Positions 5,858 through 10,640 of a stretch of DNA of 10,640 nucleotides are shown here, one piece after another. Within the stretch, counting starts at the first letter, position 1, and every line of letters starts with the position of its first letter. The stretch comes from Proteobacteria bacterium UBA6920 (GTDB taxonomy: Bacteria > Pseudomonadota > Gammaproteobacteria > SG8-11). The notes under the pieces were generated by a model. It made no database searches, was not told the DNA's origin, and saw only the letters and a list, made by a program, of their open reading frames with translations. The stretch is from the NCBI GenBank assembly GCA_002448875.1, contig DKAS01000150.1, positions 1 through 10,640 of the forward strand, written 5' to 3'. The position numbers and the translations under genes are program-made.

Positions 5858-7324
5858 TCAGATCAATCGTTTGCGTTCATTGGAGGGCGGAATGGACATC
5901 GCCTCCCGGTATTTGGCCACGGTGCGGCGTGCCACCTGGATGCCTTTGTCGGACAGCATGCTGGCGATCTTGCTGTCGCTCAGGGGTTTGCCCGGACTCT
6001 CGGCGGCGACCAGTTTCTTGATCATGGCGCGGATGGCGGTGGAGGAACACTCGCCGCCGTTGGCTGTGCTCACGTGGCTGGAAAAGAAATATTTCAGTTC
6101 GTAGATGCCCTGCGGCGTGTGCATGTACTTCTTGGTGGTGACGCGGGAGATGGTGGATTCGTGCATTTCCACCGCCGCGGCGATGTCGAACATCACCAGC
6201 GGTTTCATCGATTCCTCGCCATACTCGAGAAACGCCTTCTGACGCTCGACGATGCACTTGGCCACTTTCAGCAGGGTTTCGCTGCGGCTGTGCAGGCTCT
6301 TGATGAACCAGCGGGCTTCCTGCAGCTGGTTTTTCAAATAGACATTGTCGCTGCTGTTGTTGGCGCGTTTGATCATGTTGGCGTAGAGATTATTGATGCG
6401 CAGCTTGGGCGTGACTTCGGGATTGAGTTCCACCAGCCATTTACCGTTTTTCTTGCTCACCAGCACGTCAGGCACGATGTATTCGGTCTGGCCGCTCATG
6501 ATGCTGCTGCCCGGGCGGGGGTTCAGCGTCTGCACCAGAGCGATCACCTGTTGCAGTTCCTCCTCGCCCAGCTTCATTTTACGCATCAGTTGCGCGTAGT
6601 CGCGGTTGGCGAGAATATCGAAATGCTCGTTGACCAGCAGCAGGGCCAGTTCGTGCAGCGGGCCGCGCCGCTCCATCTGGCGCAGCTGTAACTGCATGGT
6701 TTCGCGCAGATCGCGCGCTGCCACGCCGGAGGGATCGAAGTGCTGGATGCGGTGCAGCACCGCCACCACTTCATCCAGCTCGGTGTCGAGTTCTGCCGGC
6801 AGACCCTGGTGGATTTCCTCCAGTGGCACGGCGAGATAGCCATCGTCGTCGATGGCGTCGATGATGGCGACGGCGATGGCCGCGTCCTTCTCGGTGAAGG
6901 GCGACACTTCCACCTGCCACAACAGGTGATCATGCAGGCTGGTGCCATTATTGCCCTGGGTTTCGTAGTCGCGGTCGCTGTCCTCGCCGCCGCCGCTGCC
7001 CGGCAGATAGGCGTCGAAGGTGTCTTCCCAACTGCTGTCCACCGGCAGGTCTTCCGGTATGGTGCTCTGGCTGCTGTCAGCCATGATGTCCTGGGTGTCT
7101 TCAGACTGGGGGTTTTCCGCCGGAGTTTCAGCGCTGCTGACGTTTTCCTCGCTGCGCGGCGGGTTGTCTTCGTCATGCGCTTCCAGCATCGGATTGGATT
7201 CGACAGCCTGCTGAATTTCCTCCTGCAATTCCAGGCCCGACAACTGCAGCAGGCGTATCGCCTGTTGCAGTTGCGGGGTCATGGTCAGATTCTGGCTGAT
7301 CTTTAACTGAAGTGTTTGTTTCAT
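5858..7324 (-). CDS. rpoN: RNA polymerase sigma-54 factor RpoN
   Basis: Sigma-54 directs RNA polymerase to -24/-12 promoters that need an AAA+ activator, controlling nitrogen use, motility and other functions. All regions are present in 488 residues. Region I is [20 protein letters not shown] (7-26) plus [18 protein letters not shown] (31-48). Region II is very acidic (about 49-125). The core-binding domain follows, then the DNA-binding part with [19 protein letters not shown], and last the RpoN box [10 protein letters not shown] at 465-474 near the end. Nothing looks truncated. The ATG at 7324 matches the normal start of region I, but no good Shine-Dalgarno precedes it; an AAGG at 7342-7339 is 14 bases away and lies in the loop of a 4-bp hairpin. 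The 185-bp gap before it contains a possible promoter, while hpf and ptsN follow closely, forming the conserved rpoN-hpf-ptsN unit. Confidence 0.97.
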   Translation of the reverse strand: MKQTLQLKISQNLTMTPQLQQAIRLLQLSGLELQEEIQQAVESNPMLEAHDEDNPPRSEENVSSAETPAENPQSEDTQDIMADSSQSTIPEDLPVDSSWEDTFDAYLPGSGGGEDSDRDYETQGNNGTSLHDHLLWQVEVSPFTEKDAAIAVAIIDAIDDDGYLAVPLEEIHQGLPAELDTELDEVVAVLHRIQHFDPSGVAARDLRETMQLQLRQMERRGPLHELALLLVNEHFDILANRDYAQLMRKMKLGEEELQQVIALVQTLNPRPGSSIMSGQTEYIVPDVLVSKKNGKWLVELNPEVTPKLRINNLYANMIKRANNSSDNVYLKNQLQEARWFIKSLHSRSETLLKVAKCIVERQKAFLEYGEESMKPLVMFDIAAAVEMHESTISRVTTKKYMHTPQGIYELKYFFSSHVSTANGGECSSTAIRAMIKKLVAAESPGKPLSDSKIASMLSDKGIQVARRTVAKYREAMSIPPSNERKRLI

Positions 7325-7391
7325 ATGTGTAATAGGCGCCTTCGCCGCAAGCCGGCGACCCGGAATGCTGTCATTTTACCCCTAATTCCGG

Positions 7392-7415
7392 CCTTGTTAC
7401 AGGCAAATAACAAGG
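7392..7415. repeat. Perfect 8-bp inverted repeat in the rpoN upstream region
   Basis: CCTTGTTA (7392-7399) and TAACAAGG (7408-7415) are exact inverted copies separated by 8 bases. A second, smaller dyad, AGGGT-CTT-ACCCT (7413-7425), overlaps its right arm by three bases and abuts the TATAAT element. No T run follows on the minus strand, so this is not a typical terminator for lptB. The position just downstream of the possible -10 fits an operator or a hairpin in the rpoN leader RNA. Function unknown. Confidence 0.5.
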
Positions 7416-7426
7416 GTCTTACCCTG

Positions 7427-7432
7427 ATTATA
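7427..7432 (-). promoter_or_regulatory. Possible -10 hexamer (TATAAT) upstream of rpoN
   Basis: A perfect TATAAT reads on the minus strand about 100 bases before the rpoN ATG, in the only sizeable gap of the window. No convincing -35 hexamer is seen 16-18 bases upstream (GCAGCG at 17). Because ATTATAAT is itself palindromic, the hexamer occurs on both strands. No gene follows on the plus strand, so a minus-strand promoter for rpoN-hpf-ptsN is the simpler reading. It remains a prediction. Confidence 0.4.
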
Positions 7433-7509
7433 ATGTGCTTCGGGTTTTCCGCTGCATGCTTTTGTATCGGCCGTGATCCCCCTTGGGCCAACCCGGCGGC
7501 CGCGTGATT

Positions 7510-8235
7510 TTACAGACGAAAATCATGTCCCAGGTAAACTTCTTTTACCTGCTCGTTGTTAAGGATTTCTGCGGGCGTGCCCGAGACGATGACCCGGCCG
7601 TCCACCATGATGATGGCGCGGTGGCAAATGCCCAGGGTCTCGCGCACATTGTGATCGGTAATCAATACGCCTATGTTGCGTTCGGTCAAGTGCTTGATTA
7701 TCTTCTGAATATCCAGCACGGAAATGGGGTCGACGCCGGCAAAGGGCTCGTCCAGCAGAATGAACTTGGGCTCGGCCGCCAGGGCGCGGGCGATTTCCGC
7801 GCGGCGGCGTTCGCCCCCGGACAGACTCATACCCTTGGTGTCGCGAATATGGTGGATATGAAATTCCTGCAGCAGATCATTGAGCTGCTGCTGGCGCTGG
7901 TGACGGGACAAGTCCTTGCGCACTTCGAGGATGGCCATGATATTTTCCGCCACCGTCAGTTTGCGGAATACCGAGGCTTCCTGCGGCAGGTAGCCGATGC
8001 CCATGCGGGCGCGGGCGTGCAGCGGAAAATGCGTGATGTCGTGGTCGTCCAGGAGAATCTGGCCCTGATCGCAGGGGATCAGGCCGACTATCATATAGAA
8101 CGAAGTGGTTTTGCCCGCGCCATTGGGGCCGAGCAGACCCACCACTTCGCCGCTGTGCACCTGCAGGGACACCGATTTGACGACGCTGCGCTCCTGGTAG
8201 CGCTTTGCCAGGTCGCTGGCCTGCAGTACGCTCAT
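7510..8235 (-). CDS. lptB: LPS export ABC transporter ATP-binding protein LptB
   Basis: LptB is the cytosolic ATPase dimer that, with LptF and LptG, extracts LPS from the inner membrane and drives it along the LptC-LptA-LptD bridge. The 241-residue length is standard. The nucleotide-binding motifs are all intact: Walker A GPNGAGKT at 36-43, Q-loop Gln85 in [12 protein letters not shown] signature LSGGE at 138-142, Walker B FILLDEP at 158-164 with catalytic Glu163, and switch His195. The ending [10 protein letters not shown] is typical of LptB. The ATG at 8235 overlaps the lptA stop by 4 bp (ATGA), indicating translational coupling. lptF and lptG are not in the window; in gammaproteobacteria they are usually elsewhere. 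A 185-bp gap follows before rpoN. Confidence 0.97.
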   Translation of the reverse strand: MSVLQASDLAKRYQERSVVKSVSLQVHSGEVVGLLGPNGAGKTTSFYMIVGLIPCDQGQILLDDHDITHFPLHARARMGIGYLPQEASVFRKLTVAENIMAILEVRKDLSRHQRQQQLNDLLQEFHIHHIRDTKGMSLSGGERRRAEIARALAAEPKFILLDEPFAGVDPISVLDIQKIIKHLTERNIGVLITDHNVRETLGICHRAIIMVDGRVIVSGTPAEILNNEQVKEVYLGHDFRL

Positions 8236-8756
8236 TGCGGCGTCTTCGCGGCCGGTGAGTCGCCGCTCTTGGGATGGATGATGACTTTCACCCGGTCCTG
8301 GCCGGTTTCACTTTTCTGCGCGCTGACCAGTTTCTGGTCGATGTCGTAGCGGATGACATTGCCGCTGAATCGGTCCTGTTCCTGCCACAACTCGGCGTTT
8401 TCCGTCAGGGTGATGATGCGACTGGCGGCATTGTACTCGATCAGATTGGCCTGGCCCTTGACCGCCTTGTGATCGGCGCCCGCCAGTTGTTCGAAACGCA
8501 CCGGCGCGCCCTGGAAGATGATCTTCTGCAGCTGATCCTGCTGTTTGTACACGGTCATGATGTCGGCGCCGATGGAGATATCGCCCTTGGTCATCTTCAC
8601 GTTGCCGGCATAGGTGCTGTAGCCGAATTTTTCATCGATATCCACCCGGTCGGCTTCCAGTTCGATGCGTTCGTCCAGTTGCGGCGTCGGCGCGCCGACA
8701 GCGGCGCGCATCACCGCCGCCAGCAGCAGCCAGGGCAGGCTATGGCGTGTTTTCAT
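8232..8756 (-). CDS. lptA: Periplasmic LPS transport protein LptA
   Basis: LptA polymerises in the periplasm to form the beta-jellyroll bridge that carries LPS from LptC to LptD. The 174-residue protein starts with a signal peptide ([21 protein letters not shown]), probably cleaved after Ala22. An arginine at position 17 interrupts its hydrophobic core, which is slightly unusual. The mature part has the OstA/LptA pattern: [55 protein letters not shown] and [18 protein letters not shown] charged, low-complexity tail ([12 protein letters not shown]) ends it. The ATG at 8756 lies inside the end of lptC (17-bp overlap) with a G-rich ribosome binding site just before it; the stop overlaps lptB. 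Position and fold both support the call. Confidence 0.95.
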   Translation of the reverse strand: MKTRHSLPWLLLAAVMRAAVGAPTPQLDERIELEADRVDIDEKFGYSTYAGNVKMTKGDISIGADIMTVYKQQDQLQKIIFQGAPVRFEQLAGADHKAVKGQANLIEYNAASRIITLTENAELWQEQDRFSGNVIRYDIDQKLVSAQKSETGQDRVKVIIHPKSGDSPAAKTPQ

Positions 8757-9315
8757 AGACCCCCCGGATTCTGGCCAGCAGTTCCAGCCGCTTTTCTTTG
8801 GTGTGCATGCGCATGCCCACGGCGTTGATCACACTGCGGCCTTCGGTGAGCGTAATGGGATCCGAGGTTTCCACCAGGTTGCTTTCGGGGGTGACGGTGA
8901 CATTGCTGGTCTGAATGGTGACCTCCAGCTGCTGCGCCGTCGGCAGGCGATGGGCGGTGACCGCGCCTTCCAGCAGAATATGCTTGCCCTGGGAGCTGGC
9001 CAAGGCGCGGGTGGCGTCCACCCGCCAGGTCTGGATGTCGTCGCTGTACAATTTGCCGGTGATCTGTTCGAATTCGCTGCTGTCGTCGTCGGGATAATGC
9101 AGCATCTGCCGCGCGCTCATCTGGTATTGCAGCTTGCCCTGCTGATCCATGCTGCTGGCCTCGAAATTTTCCATGATGTAGTCCGGGTCGTGACGTTGCA
9201 GGTTCTGCACCTGCGCCGTTCCCGGGTCCACTTTCTGCTGCACCCACCAGGTGAGGGAAACCAGCAGCAGCAACAGCAGCAGGGGCAGGATGCGTTGCAT
9301 GAACATGGCTGACAT
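8740..9315 (-). CDS. lptC: LPS export system protein LptC
   Basis: LptC is a bitopic inner-membrane protein that receives LPS from LptB2FG and hands it to LptA. The 191 residues comprise a single N-terminal membrane helix (about 8-25, ILPLLLLLLLVSLTWW) and a periplasmic beta-jellyroll domain. Recognisable stretches are DYIMENFEASSMDQQGKLQY, ARQMLHYPDDDSSEFEQ and a late VETSDPITLTEGRSVINAVGM. The sequence is less conserved than its neighbours', as is normal for LptC, but size, topology and place between kdsC and lptA fix the identity. The start could be the ATG at 9315 or Met4/Met6 just inside; an AGAGG lies 12 bases before the first. It begins 36 bp after kdsC and overlaps lptA by 17 bp at its end. 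Confidence 0.93.
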   Translation of the reverse strand: MSAMFMQRILPLLLLLLLVSLTWWVQQKVDPGTAQVQNLQRHDPDYIMENFEASSMDQQGKLQYQMSARQMLHYPDDDSSEFEQITGKLYSDDIQTWRVDATRALASSQGKHILLEGAVTAHRLPTAQQLEVTIQTSNVTVTPESNLVETSDPITLTEGRSVINAVGMRMHTKEKRLELLARIRGVYENTP

Positions 9316-9351
9316 GGTGCGAAGTCGCCTCTGCCGTCTAGTCGTCGCGCG

Positions 9352-9897
9352 TCATGCGGGCAGGTCTCCGCCCCAGGTCAGATACTTGCGCATCTGCGCT
9401 TCCAGCTTGCCCTGGGCGTCCATGATCAGCTCGCAGATGTCGCGCGCCGCACCGCGGCCGCCGCCGTGCGGCGTCTGCCAGTGGGAATGGCGTTTTACCA
9501 GCGGATGCGCATCCTGCACCGCTACCGCCAGCCCCACCAGGCTCATCACCGGCAGGTCGACCACGTCATCGCCGACGTAGGCAATGGCCTCGTCCGGCAG
9601 TTGCAGCTGCGTTTTCAGGTGTTCATACGCTTCGCGCTTGTCGTGCTGCCCCTGGTAGACATGTTCGATGCCCAGGCTGGTCATGCGATGGCGCACCACA
9701 TTGGATTGCCGGCCGGTAATGATGGCGATCTGTACGCCGCATTCCTGCAGCATTTTCATGCCGTGGCCGTCGCGGGAATGAAATGCCTTGTATTCCTCGC
9801 CGCCATCGCCGATGAACAGGCTGCCGTCGGTCAGTACGCCGTCGACATCGAATATCACCAGGCGGATACGCGCCGCCCGCGCCAGTATGTCCTGCAT
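9352..9897 (-). CDS. kdsC: 3-deoxy-D-manno-octulosonate-8-phosphate phosphatase KdsC
   Basis: KdsC hydrolyses Kdo-8-phosphate to Kdo, the inner-core sugar of LPS, in the cytosol. It is a C0-type HAD phosphatase and normally a tetramer. The 181-residue protein shows the HAD motifs: FDVDGVLTDG at 16-25 with nucleophile Asp17 and acid/base Asp19, IITGR at 59-63, Lys87 in HDKREAY, and YVGDDVVDLPVM at 107-118 with metal-binding Asp110. HFHSRDG-like AFHSRDGHGMK (38-48) is also family-typical. The frame is open to an ATG at 10014, but the extra 39 residues are the kdsD 3' end read in another frame. The ATG at 9897, 2 bp after the kdsD stop, gives the usual N-terminus. Directly coupled to kdsD, the enzyme two steps earlier in the pathway. 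Confidence 0.95.
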   Translation of the reverse strand: MQDILARAARIRLVIFDVDGVLTDGSLFIGDGGEEYKAFHSRDGHGMKMLQECGVQIAIITGRQSNVVRHRMTSLGIEHVYQGQHDKREAYEHLKTQLQLPDEAIAYVGDDVVDLPVMSLVGLAVAVQDAHPLVKRHSHWQTPHGGGRGAARDICELIMDAQGKLEAQMRKYLTWGGDLPA

Positions 9898-9899
9898 GC

Positions 9900-10640
9900 C
9901 TAAACCACTCCCGCTCGCAACAAGTCGTGCATATTGAGGGCGCCCACCAGGGTGTTGTCGTCGTCCACCACCAGCAGGCCGTTGATCTTGTGCCGGTCCA
10001 TCAGTTCCAGACATTCGGCCGCCAGCATTTGCGGCCTGGCCGTCTTGCAGTTGGCGGTCATCACTTCGCCGGCAGTCTGGTTATGCAGGTCGATGGCCTT
10101 GTTCTGGAACAGGCGGCGCAGATCGCCGTCGGTGAAAATACCGCGCAGATTACCGCTTTCCACCACCGCCGTCATCCCCAGCCCCTTGCGCGACATTTCC
10201 AGCAGGGCTTCGCTGACCGGCGCCCGCGTCTCCACCCGCGGCACCCGCTCGCCGCTGTGCATGACGTCGCGCACGTGCAGTAGCAGGCGCCGGCCCAGGC
10301 TGCCGCCGGGATGCGACAGGGCGAAATCCTCGCGGGTGAAACCGCGCGCGTCCAGCAGGGCGATGGCCAGGGCGTCGCCCATGACCAGGGTGGCGGTGGT
10401 GCTGGAGGTGGGCGCCAGACCCAGGGGGCAGGCCTCCTGGCTGACCGCGATATTGACATGGGCGTCGGCATTGCGCGCCAGCGTGGACTGGCCATTACCG
10501 GTGAGCGCGATCAGCGGCACGTGCAGGCGCTTGATCAGCGGCAGAATAGTAAGAATTTCCTGGGTCTCGCCGGAATTGGAGATCGCCAGCACCACATCCT
10601 GGGCGGTGATCATGCCCAGGTCGCCGTGGCTGGCTTCGCC
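9900..10640 (-). CDS. kdsD: D-arabinose-5-phosphate isomerase KdsD (KpsF/GutQ family), 5' end beyond window
   Basis: KdsD interconverts ribulose-5-phosphate and arabinose-5-phosphate, the first step of Kdo synthesis. The 246 visible residues are the C-terminal three quarters of a roughly 325-residue protein. The frame enters at the window edge with GEASHGDLGMI, part of the SIS sugar-isomerase domain, and continues with ISNSGETQEI, SQEACPLGLAPTSST and LSHPGGSLGRRLL. The glutamate in SQEA and the histidine in LSHPGG are catalytic positions in E. coli KdsD. Two CBS modules follow: one from VRDVMHSG to IFTDGDLRR, the other from AGEVMTA to the end (LVGALNMHDLLRAG). The stop is TAG, 2 bp before kdsC. 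Adjacency to kdsC and the lpt genes argues for the Kdo-pathway enzyme rather than a sugar-alcohol (GutQ) or capsule (KpsF) paralogue. Confidence 0.95.
   Translation of the reverse strand, partial: GEASHGDLGMITAQDVVLAISNSGETQEILTILPLIKRLHVPLIALTGNGQSTLARNADAHVNIAVSQEACPLGLAPTSSTTATLVMGDALAIALLDARGFTREDFALSHPGGSLGRRLLLHVRDVMHSGERVPRVETRAPVSEALLEMSRKGLGMTAVVESGNLRGIFTDGDLRRLFQNKAIDLHNQTAGEVMTANCKTARPQMLAAECLELMDRHKINGLLVVDDDNTLVGALNMHDLLRAGVV

Noticed and set aside
9337..9355. Five-codon frame (MTRDD) overlapping the kdsC stop by ATGA, before lptC
   Set aside because: It ends in TAG in a frame different from lptC and well short of the lptC start, so it lacks the second overlap seen between ptsH and ptsI. 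It is probably chance.
9898..10014. 39-residue N-terminal extension of KdsC
   Set aside because: The extension is the kdsD 3' end in another frame and has no family counterpart. The ATG at 9897 gives the normal KdsC N-terminus.
1..10640. Mobile elements, CRISPR arrays, tRNA/rRNA genes, defence or biosynthetic islands
   Set aside because: The window is filled almost completely by conserved housekeeping genes on one strand. I found no array-like direct repeats, transposase motifs or RNA-gene signatures by eye.

Overview
The window is a dense block of about 14 genes, all read from the minus strand. I see no mobile elements, no RNA genes and no accessory island. Gene content and order point to a GC-rich gammaproteobacterium. 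It has the Lpt lipopolysaccharide-export genes next to rpoN, hpf, ptsN and rapZ, as in Enterobacteriaceae and Pseudomonas. Unlike those groups it also has hprK, a mannose-family EIIA and an EI without a GAF domain, an arrangement I associate with Chromatiales/Ectothiorhodospiraceae-like gammaproteobacteria and with betaproteobacteria. The exact taxon is an inference.

In transcription order (high to low coordinates), the first block is envelope biogenesis: kdsD (5' end cut by the window edge), kdsC, lptC, lptA and lptB. KdsD and KdsC make Kdo for the LPS inner core. LptC, LptA and LptB are the inner-membrane anchor, periplasmic bridge and ATPase of the LPS export machine. A 185-bp gap (7325-7509) follows, the largest non-coding stretch here; it holds a TATAAT hexamer and a perfect 8-bp dyad upstream of rpoN.

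The second block is global regulation: rpoN (sigma-54), hpf (ribosome hibernation), ptsN (EIIA-Ntr), hprK (HPr kinase/phosphorylase), rapZ, a mannose-family EIIA, ptsH (HPr) and ptsI (EI). hprK, rapZ, the EIIA gene and ptsH are chained by 4-bp ATGA overlaps. ptsH and ptsI are bridged by a 10-codon open frame that has ATGA overlaps at both ends. No sugar permease (EIIB/EIIC) is present, so this looks like a regulatory phosphorelay: PEP to EI, to HPr His15, to the EIIA proteins, with HprK able to modify HPr at Ser46.

The window ends inside mgtE, a CBS-gated magnesium channel, preceded by a GC-rich hairpin with a short T run. Most of the window is well-known conserved biology. The second-look items are the non-coding elements before rpoN and mgtE, the ptsH/ptsI junction, and a RapZ that lacks the basic C-terminal tail known from E. 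coli. I do not see a previously undescribed system here.
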